DNA of 64,000 bases from Hirundichthys speculiger (GCA_018398805.1 JAGFBZ010000911.1:1-64000), one strand, 5' to 3'. Positions 33,346 through 46,900 are shown, counted from the first letter of the stretch. The notes: a model not told the origin generated them from the sequence alone. A program made the numbers and translations.

Positions 33346-35297
33346 TCAAGATTCAAGACAACTTTATTTAACCCTTGAAGGGCAATTTGATTCGGCAGCT
33401 CGCGCCCCAACATACACATGACACATACAATAGAAACACAGAGAGAAAGTTGGCAGCTGTGTGCAAAATCTGCAATTTGTTGCATTAAAAAAAGTGCTAA
33501 TACCAATAAATACATTGATATAAAAAAACAGCCTATACAAACACCAGATGATATCATTCCTAGAAGGTACACAGTACCCAGATGCACAGTACAAACCAAA
33601 CAGATTCATAAAGATAAGTTTAACAACCGGACAGCAGAGGGGATAAAAAACTTGGAAAAGCGATTACCCTTACAAACAGGTTGGGCATAACGACGTCCTG
33701 AAGGCAGCAGTGAAAATTACTTTTGCTAGAAACATGTCCAGAGGTACCCAGAATACTGTGAGTCTTCCTCAAAATCTGTTGTTCCCATAGGGAACCTAGG
33801 TCTCTCTGCTTTGAGTCCAATAATCTTGGAACAGATTTTCACCACACTCTTGAGACTATTTCTGTCCCTGAGTGACCGGTTGTTGAACCAACAGATAAAA
33901 GAATAAGTTAAAAGGCTCTCAATGAAGGACTGATAAAAACGACAGAGAATCACTGGACTGACAGAAAAAGAATACAACATACGAAGGAGATGAATCCTCT
34001 GCTGTCCACGTTTGACCAGTGCTTCAGTGTTGACATCAAATTTAAGCTGGTTGTCAAACACAGTGCCCAGATATTTGTAGGAGCTGACAATTTTAATCTT
34101 CTCTCCATCTATGACACTCTCAGTGAAGGCCTGCTTGTTACGGCTAAAATCTATCAACATTTCTTTAGTTTTGAATGCATTCAACTCTAAAAAGTTGTCC
34201 TTACACCAGTCTACAAATGCAGGGAGAGCCACACCATGGTTCTGTTGGGCATTCTGAAGGAGAGACAACAACACAGTTATCATCCCAAAACTTGACAAGG
34301 AAGTTGCCCTCACAAAATGATCTTTAGCTGTCAGTAAATAAGATGTAAAGAAGAGGTGACAGTAAGCACCCTTGTGGTGAACCCGTGTTTGTCACAACAA
34401 TGTCAGACAAATAACCATTCACAATGATCCCCTCTGCTGTCTGTTGGTCAAGAAATCTAAAATCAATAAAACAAGTTGATTTGATAGTTTAAAATCAGAA
34501 ATAAGTCTCTCAATTAGAAGACAAGGTTACATGTGATTAAAAGCAGAGGAGAAATCTCCAAACAACAGTCTAGCATGGGAATTAGGTTTCTCCAAATGTT
34601 TGTACAAGGTGTTAAGAATAAAAATCTTAGCATCCTCGACACCCTTTCCAGCCTGGTAAACAAATTGCAGAAAGTGAAGTTTACAGTGAGAATCTCATAA
34701 TCAATGAAGTGAGGGCAATTGGCCTAAAATCATTAGGCTGTCTAGCGTTGCAACACTTTGGTAGTGGCACAATATGTGATATTTTCCAAATGTCAGGATA
34801 TTTAAAAGAATCTACTATTATTTGAAAAATATATGTAAAAACAGCACTAAGCTGCACGGCGCAGTGATGCAGTGTGCGGCCACATATACCATCAGGACCT
34901 GGAGCTTTCCTCACGTCAGTGCCTGACAGGAGCTTAACCACCTCATCTTCAAATATTGTTATCTCATTGACAGGGGAAAGTGAATGTTTGAGTTGACTTA
35001 TCTTTTCTCTGAAAAGTCATGCTGCTCAAAACGAGAATAAAAAGCAATTAAAACATTTGGCAGTTCCTGGTCATTAACCCCTTCCAAATGAACATATTTC
35101 CCAGTGCTGTTTTTATTCTGGTTTATAGAGGCCATAGACTTAATGCCCTGCCAAGCATCTCGAAGATTGCCACTACTGTACTGTAATTCGATTTTATCTC
35201 TGTACATTTTCTTTGCTCTCCTTATCTCAGTCCTCACTTCCCTGGATACTTCTTTCTTATCCTGACTATTGCCTGCAAAGAAATGCGTTTTTTCTTA
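33346..35297 (-). mobile_element. Rex1/CR1-type LINE inserted in a 21-bp array
   Basis: In minus-strand order: RAKKMYRDKIELQYSSGNLR (34,998-35,237), then KAPGPDGICGRTLHHCA and NDFRPIALTSLIMRF (34,681-34,941), the N-terminal part of reverse transcriptase. The last part (33,726-34,313) reads DWCKDNFLELNAFKTKEM, YKYLGTVFDNQLKFD and ESLLTYSFICWF. The stretch with the catalytic motif, between 34,320 and 34,680, is frame-broken. The 3' end carries attcaagattcaagac on the + strand, the repeated-word tail usual for this group. 5'-truncated and inactive. Confidence 0.8.
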
Positions 35298-35366
35298 AAG
35301 TAGAACTGTAAAGTAGAACAGGAGGTCTGTAAACTAGAACAGTTGGTCTGTAAACTAGTACAGGTG
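35298..35366. repeat. 21-bp tandem repeat, right part
   Basis: Three to four units of the array at 33,205-33,345, with variants gtaaactagaacag and gtaaactagtacag. Confidence 0.75.
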
Positions 35367-36003
35367 ATCTGATGCTGAATGAAACTCTGCTAAATTTCAT
35401 CCCGAAGGACTGCCAGCCCCTCAGCATTGTGGAGAGTGAAGGGTTCAGGGAACTGGTCCAGGTCCCAGGATCCTTTGAGATACTTGGAGAACCAAAAGCC
35501 AATGTATCCGTACCTCTTCCAGCTTGCTTTGCAGTGTCTTTGCACACCAGCATCAGCTGTGCCTTGTGAGTGGGTCTTTTCCAAAGCTGAAGAACGTTTG
35601 TCCAAAAAGTGAAATAGACTGAAGTTCAATACATTGGGAAAAACTTATTTTTTTGGATTAAAAAGTTGTGAAAAAAAATCACAGTCTACAAGCATCTTCA
35701 TTCACAACATGGTCACTTCGATTTTCAAGTTATGATACATGTATCTGTATCTAAATATATCAAAGATACTTTAAATTTAAATTCAGATATGCAATGATGC
35801 CATATACAATACAATGACTTATATTTTATTATTGCATACTAGGTCATCAAATTGGTGTCAGTTGAGTCTGGAAACTCGGTTGAATGTAGGGATTTTTAAT
35901 GTCCAGCAGGTGTCAGTATTCAGTGACACAGTATCGACACGTATCAATACAGTTTGGCAATGTGTTGAAACGTTCCATGAAGCGCCATCAACCCATCTCT
36001 AGT
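35367..36003 (+). mobile_element. Internally deleted hAT transposase remnant (ZBED/Ac-like)
   Basis: 35,372-35,460 reads LLNFIPKDCQPLSIVESEGF, an N-terminal hAT block. From about 35,487, in another frame, it reads YPYLFQLALQCLCTPASAVP and then VFSKAEERLSKK, the C-terminal hAT dimerisation domain, with a stop at 35,612. Everything between, including the catalytic core, is missing, and the join is out of frame. The right end finishes cccatctcta (to 36,003), a plausible hAT terminus. No matching left terminus was found. Confidence 0.75.
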
Positions 36004-36129
36004 ACTTTGTAATGTGTTGGTGTTGTGATGTGAGAGCTGCAGCTCCTGAGGCACCACAGAGACCTCCACTGTTTGCTTCCTGGCAAGAAGAAATATCTCA
36101 ACATCTGAAGGAGGAGTCTTATTCATGTT

Positions 36130-37600
36130 TTACAGCACATCCTCATCATCGTCCCAGAGTCCTGGATCGGGTCTGCTCATCATCGTCCCAGTGCCCTGGA
36201 TCGGGTCTGCTCATCAGCGTCCCAGAGTCCTGGATCGGGTCTGCTCATCATCGTCCCAGTGTCCTGGATCGGGTCTGCTCATCATCGTCCCAGTGTCCTG
36301 GATCGGGTCTGCTCATCATCGTCCCAGTGCCCTGGATCGGGTCTGCTCATCATCGTCCCAGTGTCCTGGATCGGGTCTGCTCATCATCGTCCCAGTGTCC
36401 TGGATCGGGTCTGCTCATCATCGTCCCAGAGTCCTGGATCGGGTCTGCTCATCATCGTCCCAGTGCCCTGGATCGGGTCTGGTCATCATCGTCCCAGTGC
36501 ACTGGATCGGGTCTGCTCATCATCGTCCCAGTGTCCTGGATCGGGTCTGCTCATCATCGTCCCAGTGTCCTGGATCGGGTCTGCTCATCATCGTCCCAGT
36601 GTCCTGGATCAGTCCTGCTCATCATCGTCCTAGTGCCCTGGATCGGGTCTGCTCATCATCGTCCCAGTGTCCTGGATCGGGTCTGCTCAACATTGTCCCA
36701 GTGTCCTGGATCGGGTCTGCTCATCATCTTCCCAGTGTCTTGGATCGGGTCTGCTCATCATCGTCCCAGGGCCCTGGATCAGGTCTGCTCATCATCGTCC
36801 CAGTGTCCTGGATCGGGTCTGCTCATCATTGTCCCAGTGTCCTGGATCGGGTCTGCTCAACATTGTCCCAGTGTCCTGGATCGGGTCTGCTCAACATTGT
36901 CCCAGGGCCCTGGATCGGGTCTGGTCATCATCGTCCCACTGTCCTGGATCAGTCCTGCTCATCATCGTCCCAGTGCCCTGGATCGGGTCTGCTCATCATC
37001 GTCCCAGTGTCCTGGATCGGGTCTGCTCATCATCGTCCCAGTGTCCTGGATCGGGTCTGCTCATCATCGTCCCAGTGTCCTGGATCGGGTCTGCTCATCA
37101 TTGTCCCAGTGCACTGGATCGGGTCTGCTCATCATCGTCCCAGAGTCCTGGATCGGGTCTGCTCATCATCGTCCCAGTGTCCTGGATCAGTCCTGCTCAT
37201 CATCGTCCCAGTGCCCTGGATCGGGTCTGCTCATCATTGTCCCAGTGCACTGGATCGGGTCTGCTCATCATTGTCCCAGTGCACTGGATCGGGTCTGCTC
37301 ATCATTGTCCCAGTGTCCTGGATCGGGTCTGCTCATCATTGTCCCAGTGCACTGGATCGGGTCTGCTCATCATTGTCCCAGTGCACTGGATCGGGTCTGC
37401 TCATCATCGTCCCAGAGTCCTGGATCGGGTCTGCTCATCATCGTCCCAGTGTCCTGGATCAGTCCTGCTCATCATCGTCCCAGTGCCCTGGATCGGGTCT
37501 GCTCATCATTGTCCCAGTGCACTGGATCGGGTCTGCTCATCATTGTCCCAGTGCACTGGATCAGGTCTGCTCATCATCTTCCCAGAGTCCTGGATCGGGT
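36130..37600. repeat. 34-bp minisatellite, about 43 units, open in all three + frames
   Basis: Units contain tcatcatcgtcccagtgtcc, then tggatcgggtctgc. Because 34 is not a multiple of three and the unit has no stop in any frame, all three forward frames stay open for 1.3-1.6 kb and read the same 34-residue period (PGSGLLIIVPVSWIGSAHH and so on). I treat the open frames as by-products. Confidence 0.95.
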
Positions 37601-37860
37601 CTGCAGCAGCTCTGTCAGTGTGCAGTTGTGTGCAGCTGTGTAACTCTGTCAGATCAGTGGAGCTCATCTTCACGTCCTCGTCCTGCAGTCTGAAGCTTCA
37701 CGCTTCAGCAGCATCATCGTCTGCAGCTCTGACTCTCTCTCCTCTCCTGCATCCTCGCTGCTCTGGAGGCAGAGGTCTCTTCAAACTGAAGCATCTCAGT
37801 CCACGGACACTTCTCTGGGTTTGCTACAGTGTTGGAGCTGTTGGAGGGTTTTCAACCAAC

Positions 37861-37920
37861 ATGCAGTCTCAGTACTGGAACATGGCTGGAGGACCCAGGC
37901 CAGACTACCGGAGGTTCACG
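37861..37920 (+). CDS. kif26a: kif26a candidate first coding exon (tentative)
   Basis: ATG followed by [19 protein letters not shown], then a perfect donor, ACG|GTGAGT, phase 0. The 5' flank 37,600-37,860 is CT-rich and not a repeat, so could be 5' UTR. I cannot match these 20 residues to a known KIF26 start, so membership rests on phase, donor and position. Confidence 0.4.
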
Positions 37921-40900
37921 GTGAGTACCACCCACCCCACCATCCTCCTGGACAACCCTTCAGTGTTCACATGAAGAGCCTCTTTGCTTCTCCGAGTCCT
38001 GAGGATCAGCAGGAACATTTCAGTTATCTGTGCCTGCTCTGAGCATGTCATTGTCCATCGTTCATACAGTCATGTGACCATGTGAGTATCCGTCTGTTAA
38101 TCCTATATTAAAACATAAGTCATGTGAACGTGGTGCATCTGAGAATCAGAAGATTAGATGAACAACACCTCATTATTGATAACACAAATGCAGCAATAAT
38201 CAGAATCATTATGGGTAATACTGAGCACCTAAAGCTTCAACAGCATCTTCAGCATCTTCAGCAGTGGTTTCTTGTAGAACCTCATCAGTCTCTCACGGTT
38301 CTGAGTTCTGCTCTGTTCTTCTCTGCAGCATTGCAGAACGGACCAACACATGAAAAGTGTCCCACACTGAACCTGATTCCTGTCATTTCAGGTCATGTTG
38401 CTTCAGTTCATTCAGGGTTTGGGATGTTCACTTCTCCACAGCTCTATGAAGGTCCACCAGGTTCAGGTCTGGACTTTGACTAGAACATTGCAGAACCTTG
38501 ATCCATTCTGATCTGCAGCTGTGTTTGGACCATTGTCCTGTCATGTGACCCAGTTCCATCCAGTCTCCAGCTGTCAGACAGGTGGACTCACATATGTGCC
38601 TGTAGTACTCTGGTCTAGAGAGGAGACATCATTCATGAGATCTTCAATCACCTTTGAGTCCCAGAAACAATGGAACCAAACAGACTTGGCATCGTGCGTC
38701 TCTCCTGTTTGAAACACCTGACAGTAGAGGAGGTCCTGGGACCCTGAACGAGGAGTCCATGGACCCTCTGAGGTGGATCGTGTATTAATGAGCCAAGACA
38801 TCTAAAACGTCCTCATTTCCTGTTAAAACCAGCATCAGCACCAGTGCTCCAGCTTCTTAATTTTCTCTTTCTCTATCAAACTTTTATTTTCTTGTTTCTG
38901 GATTTACGACTTTCAGTGATCTAGAATTTCAGTGTATTTATTTATTACTGGTCTGTAGCAAGTCTGTTTTAGGTCATTTGATCTAAAGCAGCTTAATTCT
39001 CGTGTTTTCTAGAGTTTTTTTGTAGCGGAGGGGAAGTCGGAGCATGACGTCAGTATCAATGTCTCCTGATCGGTCAGAGCATGACGTCAGTATCAATGTC
39101 TCCTGATCGGTCAGAGCATGACGTCAGTATCTATGTCTCCTGATCGTTTAGAGCATGACGTCAGTATCAATGTCTCCTGATCGGTCAGAGCATGACGTCA
39201 GTATCAATGTCTCCTGATCGGTCAGAGCATGACGTCAGTATCAATGTCTCCTGATCGTTTAGAGCATGACGTCAGTATCTATGTCTCCTGATCGGTCAGA
39301 GCATGACGTCAGTATCTATGTCTCCTGATTGTTTAGAGCATGACGTCAGTATCTATGTCTCCTGATCGGTCAGAGCATGACGTCAGTATCAATGTCTCCT
39401 GATCGTTTAGAGCATGACGTCAGTATCTATGTCTCCTGATCGGTCAGAGCATGACATCAGTATCTATGTCTCCTGATCGTTTAGAGCAGTGGTTCCCAAA
39501 CTTTTTGTGCCCAAGGCGCACCAAAGGACAAGTAAAAATCTCAAGGCACACCTATTGTGCCAAATAGCCTTTATAACACGTGTTATCACTCATATCATGA
39601 AAAATATCTGTCAATGTGGATAATTGTTTACTAATATAAAATAAAATATTACAAAGACAACTCTATTGCTCATGGAATATCTATAAATGAAATATTTCAA
39701 CAATTAATTTGAAAATTCATCAATTTAGGTTTCATCAAAGCAGCAACACACCCATATAAACCAGATATGTCACAAAATTGAATACTAGGCAAAGAAAATG
39801 CAGCAGAAATTAAGAACAAAGAACTGTCAATGCAAGGAAGCTTCATTGACGTTATGTGTATTTACATTGGATGTCTCGATGTGTCACAGTCATATAATTC
39901 CCACCTGCGCAACTGCCTGATCAGCGAAATATGGAGTTCTCTTAGAGGGTTTTTTTTGTTTAAGAATTGTGAGCTTGCCTCCGTAATATTAAATGAGTTC
40001 ATACAAAGTAGTGATAGGCCTATAGTAAATTAAAAAATAATTACTTTTCTGTAATTGTATATTGCAATAATAATATACTGTATGTGTGATGTTATTGTTT
40101 TGAGTTTGAGTTTAACACACAGATTTTCTTGCTAAATTGTACCTTCAGTGTTTCAGTAGCTGGTCCGGGAGAGTTTCAGTTAACAAGTTGTTAGAGAGAG
40201 ACAGACAGAAGGAAAGCTCACATCCTTTTTGTTCTTTTTTTTTATGGCCAGAAAACGTTTGCCTGTGAGTGTTATTTTTATGTTCATAAGTTGTAACACC
40301 GCATTTGGAGTATGATCGTTCATTAACAGTTTATAGTAGAAAATACATTTACGAATCCGTACATGCTAACCGCTAGCATCTCTATGCAATTTCCCATTTA
40401 CGTTAGCATTAAGCTAGCGGACTTTTTCCTATGACTTTAAACATGTTTGTTTATGTTTGTATGTGAATGTATTTAGATAAATGACACATATTTGTATGAT
40501 TGTTTAGTTTTACAATGATTCCTCAGTAAAGACTGAAAAGAAACCTCAGCTTCTTTCTTGGGAAACTGTTAGCTATCTGCCGAGCTGGTGTAACAGGCTT
40601 GAGGACGTCAAACACACTTAAGCAGGGGCAGAATAGTATGGTTGTCCCAAAATCCCACGGCACAGCCGCACTTGTCTCACGGCACACTGGTGTACCGCGG
40701 CACACCGTTTGGGAACCACTGGTTTAGAGCATGACGTCAGTATCTATGTCTCCTGATCGTTTAGAGCATGACGTCAGTGTCAATGTCTCCTGATCGGTCA
40801 GAGCATGACGTCAGTATCTATGTCTCCTGATCGTTTAGAGCATGACATCAGTATCAATGTCTCCTGATCGGTCAGAGCATGACGTCAGTATCAATGTCTC

Positions 40901-43900
40901 CTGATCGGTCAGAGCATGACGTCAGTATCAATGTCTCCTGATCGTTTAGAGCATGACGTCACTATCTATGTCTCCTGATCGTTTAGAGCATGACGTCAGT
41001 ATCAATGTCTCCTGATCGGTCAGAGCATGACGTCAGTATCTATGTCTCCTGATCGTTTAGAGCATGACGTCAGTATCAATGTCTCCTGATCGGTCAGAGC
41101 ATGACGTCAGTATCAATGTCTCCTGATTGGTCAGAGCATAACGTCACTATCTATGTCTCCTGATCGTTTAGAGCATGACGTCAGTATCTATGTCTCCTGA
41201 TCGGTCAGAGCATGACATCAGTATCAATGTCTCCTGATCGGTCAGAGCATGACGTCAGTATCAATGTCTCCTGATCGGTCAGAGCATGACGTCAGTATCA
41301 ATGTCTCCTGATCGTTTAGAGCATGACGTCACTATCTATGTCTCCTGATCGTTTAGAGCATGACGTCAGTATCAATGTCTCCTGATCGGTCAGAGCATGA
41401 CGTCAGTATCTATGTCTCCTGATCGTTTAGAGCATGACGTCAGTATCAATGTCTCCTGATCGTTTAGAGCATGACGTCAGTATCTATGTCTCCTGATCGG
41501 TCAGAGCATGACGTCAGTATCTATGTCTCCTGATCGGTCAGAGCATGACGTCAGTATCTATGTCTCCTGATCGTTTAGAGCATGACGTCAGTATCAATGT
41601 CTCCTGATCGTTTAAAGCATGATGTCAGTATCTATGTCTCCTGATCGTTTAAAGCATGACGTCAGTATCTATGTCTCCTGATCGTTTAAAGCATGACGTC
41701 AGTATCTATGTCTCCTGATCGTTTAAAGCATGACGTCAGTATCTATGTCTCCTGATCGGTCAGAGCATGACGTCAGTATCTATGTCTCCTGATCGTTTAG
41801 AGCATGACGTCAGTATCTATGTCTCCTGATCGGTCAGAGCATGACGTCAGTATCTATGTCTCCTGATCGTTTAGAGCATGACGTCAGTATCAATGTCTCC
41901 TGATCGTTTAAAGCATGATGTCAGTATCAATGTCTCCTTATCGGTCAGAGCATGACATCAGTATCAATGTCTCCTGATCGTTTAGAGCATGACGTCAGTA
42001 TCAATGTCTCCTGATCATTTAGAGCATGACGTCAGTGTCAATGTCTCCTGATCGTTTAAAGCATGATGTCAGTATCAATGTCTCCTGATCAGTCAGAGCA
42101 TGACGTCAGTATCAATGTCTCCTGATTGGTCAGAGCATAACGTCAGTATCAATGTCTCCTGATTGTTTAAAGCATGACGTCAGTATCTATGTCTCCTGAT
42201 CGGTCAGAGCATGACGTCAGTATCAATGTCTCCTGATTGTTTAGAGCATGACGTCAGTATCTATGTCTCCTTATCGGTCAGAGCATGACATCAGTATCAA
42301 TGTCTCCTGATCGTTTAGAGCATGACGTCAGTATCAATGTCTCCTGATCATTTAGAGCATGACGTCAGTGTCAATGTCTCCTGATCGTTTAAAGCATGAT
42401 GTCAGTATCAATGTCTCCTGATCAGTCAGAGCATGACGTCAGTATCAATGTCTCCTGATTGGTCAGAGCATAACGTCAGTATCAATGTCTCCTGATTGTT
42501 TAAAGCATGACGTCAGTATCTATGTCTCCTGATCGGTCAGAGCATGACGTCAGTATCTATGTCTCCTGATCGTTTAGAGCATGACGTCAGTATCAATGTC
42601 TTCTGATCGTTTAAAGCATGACGTCAGTATCAATGTCTCCTGATTTCCAGCAGCTCTACATGGTTAGACGCAAACTCAGTGAGGCCTGGAGGACCTGACA
42701 TGGAGGTCTTGGGGTTCTTTGTAGTTCTCTGAGCAGTCTGGTCTGATGTTGGGGTAAACCAGCTGGATGTCCACTCCTGGGAAGACAGTGATGCCTCATC
42801 TGGTGAATTATCTGGTATAGATAGTCTGGAAATGGTTTTAGACCAGTCTGCTCCTTCTCTAAGACTAAAGCTGATGTCTTTTCCGCTCTGGCATCATTTA
42901 AAGGCAGACCTGAACGCTCCAAACATCTGTGTTTCTAGAGGTCTGCAGACCTGCTGGTGATCAGCTGATCAGGTGTATCTGATTCTGCCTGCTGGTTACC
43001 TGGTCCTCCGTGTTCTTGTTTTTGCAGGTGGTGGAGGGGGACACGCCCCTTCCTCTGGACTCCACCAGTTGTAGGAAGCGCCTTCACTCTGCAGGAGAAG
43101 AGGAGGACCAGGAGGCGAGGAGGAGCTGCTCGTATCGGCCGAATCCCGAAGGCTCGCTGTCGGCCGGCGAGCTGAGCCGCTACGGGAAGATGGAGGAGGA
43201 GGAGGAGGAGGAGCTGCAGCGACTATGTCAGCGCTGCTATGTCATGGCGTCACAGCTGAACCGACAGGCCGCCGCTCTGGCTGACACCACAGCGCTGAAG
43301 GTCAGGAACAACGGGTTACAACCGGTTACATCACAAGATACAGACCCAAGTCTGGCCACACCCACTGTGATTGGCTTGTCACATTGAAACAGACCGTCCA
43401 ATGACAGGTCCTTACACCAGATACAGATGAACTGTTACAAGATGAGACCGAGCCTCAGACTGGTTTAATCCAGTTTCTGAAGGTTTTCCTCCACCGGTTC
43501 CCCAAAACTAAATATGCAAACATGAAACAGCAACCTGGTGCTTTAGTGGTTCCAGTCTGGGCAGGGTTCCTGGTTCCAGACTCGGCAGGGTTCCTGGTTC
43601 TAGTCTTGGCAGGGTTCCTGGTTCCAGTCTCGGCAGGGTTCCTGGTTTCAATCTTAGCAGGGTTCCTGGTTCCAGTCTTAGCAGGGTTCTTGGTTCCAGT
43701 CTTAGCAGGGTTCCTGGTTCCAGTCTTGGCAGGGTTCTTGGTTCCAGTCTTGGCAGGGTTCCTGGTTCCAGTCTCGGCAGGGTTCCTGGATCTAGTCTCG
43801 GCAGAGTTCCTGGTTCCAGTCTCGGCAGGGTTTCCTGGTTCCAGTCTTGAGAGGCTTCCTGGTTTCAGTCTTGACAGGGTTCCTGGTTCCAATATTGAGA

Positions 43901-46900
43901 GGATTCCTGGTTCCAGTCTTAGCAGGGTTCCTGCTTTCCAGTCTTAGCAGGTTTCTTGGTTCCAGTCTTGGCAGGGATCCTGGTTCCAGTCTTGACAGGG
44001 TTCCTGGTTCCAGTCTAGGCAGGGTTCTAGGTTCCAAACGCGGCAGGGTTCTAGGTTCCAGTCTGGGCAGGGTTTCTGGTTCCAGTCTGGGGAGGGTTCC
44101 TGGTTCCAGTTTTAGCAGGGTTCCTGGTTCAAAGTCTTGGCAGGGTTCTAGGTTCCAGTCTGGCAGGGTTTCTGGTTCCAGTCTTGACAGGGTTCCTGGT
44201 TCCAGTCTTGACAGGATTCCTGGTTCCAGTCTTAGCAGGTTTCCTGGTTCCAGTCTTAGCAGGGATCTTGGTTCCAGTCTTGGCAGGGTTCTTGGTTCTA
44301 GTCTTGGCAGTGTTCCTGGTTCCAGTCTTGGCAGGGTTCCTGGTTCCAGTCTGGACAGGGTTCCTGGTTCCAGTCTCAGGAGGGTTCCTGGTTCCAGTCA
44401 TAGCAGGGTTCCTGGTTCCAGTCTGGGCAGGGTGCTAGGTTCCAGTCTGGGCAAGATTTCTGGTTCCAGTCTGGGCAGGGTTTCTGGTTCAAGTCTTGGC
44501 ATAGTTCCTAGTTCCAGTCTCGGCAGGGTTTCTGGTTCCAGTCTAGGCAGGGTTCCTGGTTCCAGTCTCGGCAAGGTTCCTGGTTCTAGTCTTGACATGG
44601 TTCCTGTTTCTAGTCTTGGCAGGGTTCCTGGTTCCAGTCTCGGCAGGGTTCCTGGTTCCAGTCTGGGCAGGGTTGCTGGTTCCAGTCTTGGCAGGGACTG
44701 GAAAACCCTCAGTGATGTCACTCATAGCTTTCTGAAGACTCCTGGTTTGAGCTGCAGGTAGAACCAGCAGGACTGAAGACACCCAGCTGTTGTTGGTCTA
44801 GATGATCAGATCACAGGTGTCCAGTGTCCTTCCACACACAACGAATCTATCCTGGTGACAGAAGCTTCCAGAAGCTGTTCTTCTGGTCCATGTTCAGATA
44901 TGTCCTCCTGTTTGATGGTAGATCTTCAGTTGTCATCTGCAGATGGAACGGTGGATTGGGTCTACTGACAGTGGTTTCTGGAAGTCTTCTGGACCCATTC
45001 AGTGATGTCATTGACTCAATCATGAAGATGAGTGATGCAAAGTCGTCTGAGGGCCTGAAGACCACGGACATCCAGTAAAGGTCCTGTTGCTTGTCCCTGA
45101 CTCCAGTTTCTCTGAGTCTGTAGCTGATGTTCTGGACTGTAGATGAGGAGATCTGCATTGTTTTTAAAGTATTCATCCATGTTTTTCTTCAGTCCTTCTC
45201 AGATTGGAGAGCTTCTGTCCATCAGTCCTTCAGAGAGACTCTGCCTCTCTAATCATCCCTGATCATGTTCAGGCCTGAGATCAGTTACCTTCATCAGTTC
45301 ACAGATGTTCTCCAGTCATCTGTTGCTGCTGTCCAACTATTCAGAGACCTGCAGCTGGAGCCACATCTGGAATGAGCTCATTTACTGGAGAAAAGTGAAA
45401 CATTTACCAGTTTAAACAGCTGTCATCTATGATCTGTTGGGAATAGATATTGACTCATGTGATCTGAAGTTTTTAGATCCAGCTTTAAAAGCGTTCCAAC
45501 TTTGGTTGTAGGTGGTTTCATGAGTCTGGTTTCTGGTGGAGAAACACCTCAGAGATGTTCTGTAGAAGGTTCTCTCGTTCTTCAGCTGGGTTCTGGTCTC
45601 AGGGGTCATCCTGACACCGTTACTGTCTGTCTGAGCTCTGGCGCTGGTTGCTGTGGAGACGGTGCTCGTCTTTTTACAGTGTGACCTCTTAGCTGCTTGG
45701 TGTTGGAGCTGTTTTATTTTGGTGGAGATGGTCCTCAGAGGTCTACAGCTGAGCCTCCTCTCATTTATTTGCTGCAGGTTAATGTTTTATTTGGGTTTGT
45801 GGAGTTAAAAGCTGCTGATGATCTCAGCCTCTTCTTCAGACTGCTCTGGTTGTTCACATGTTCAAGTCTTTTTGGAGTTCAGGATTTAAACAGGCCGTTT
45901 AAATGTAGGAGAGCTGAACTATTAGAATGAGGATGAGCTGCACCGAGTCAGCCCTCCAGGCTCTAAACCGCTTCAAACCGGACTCTGATGCTCGTTAGTG
46001 GAGCGAGGAGCGATTCAGCTAGCGCTCATCAGAGCTGATGCTGATGTCTGCTGGCAGGAGGGGAGGAGTTCAGCACAGAGACGGTCCAGGACCAGGACTG
46101 GAGATGACGGAGATGCTCCATGACATCACTGCTCCATGAACAACCACAGATATCTCAGAGCTTTTCATGATGTACAGGAATACTGAACATTAATCAATAC
46201 TATTAGGTCAATAATAAAATAGATCAATAGAGGGAACTTTAGTTTGAATAATTATACCAAAACCAAAAGGCTCCTTCCAACTAACTGTCACAATTAAACT
46301 AATTAAACTAATTAAAGAAGTAGCATCATCTGCAGTTCCTCTACCGACCACTAGAGGCTGCAGTTCCTCTGCTGACCACTAGAGGCTGCAGTTCCTCTGC
46401 TGACCACTAGAGGCTGCAGTTTCTCTGCTGACCACTAGAGGCTGCAGTTCCTCTGCTGACCGCTAGAGGCTGCGGCTCCTCTACCGACCACTAGAGGCTG
46501 CAGTTCCTCTACCGACCACTAGAGGCTGCAGTTCCTCTACCGACCACTAGAGGCTGCGGTTCCTCTAGCTACCACTAGAGGCTGCGGTTCTCTACTGACC
46601 ACTAGAGACTGCAGTTCCTCTGCTGACCACTAGAGGCTGCACTTCTTCTACTGACCACTAGAGGCTGCGGTTCTTCTACTGACCACTAGAGGCTGCAGTT
46701 CCCCTACCGACCACTAGAGACTGCAGTTTCTCTCCGACCACTAGAGACTGCAGTTCATCTACTGACCACTAGAGGCTGCAGTTCTTCTACTGACCACTAG
46801 AGACTGCAGTTCCTCTGCTGACCACTAGAGGCTGCAGTTCTTCTACTGACCACTAGAGACTGCAGTTCCTCTACTGACCACTAGAGGCTGCAGTTCCCCT

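Noticed and set aside
36012..37974. Three overlapping open frames of 435-543 codons on the + strand
   Set aside because: They are the same 34-bp unit read in three frames. The unit has no stop codon and its length is not a multiple of three, so no selection for coding is implied.
43455..44761. Open frames up to about 300 codons on both strands
   Set aside because: A 24-bp repeat keeps 8-residue periods open on both strands. No signal or domain, and it is intronic.
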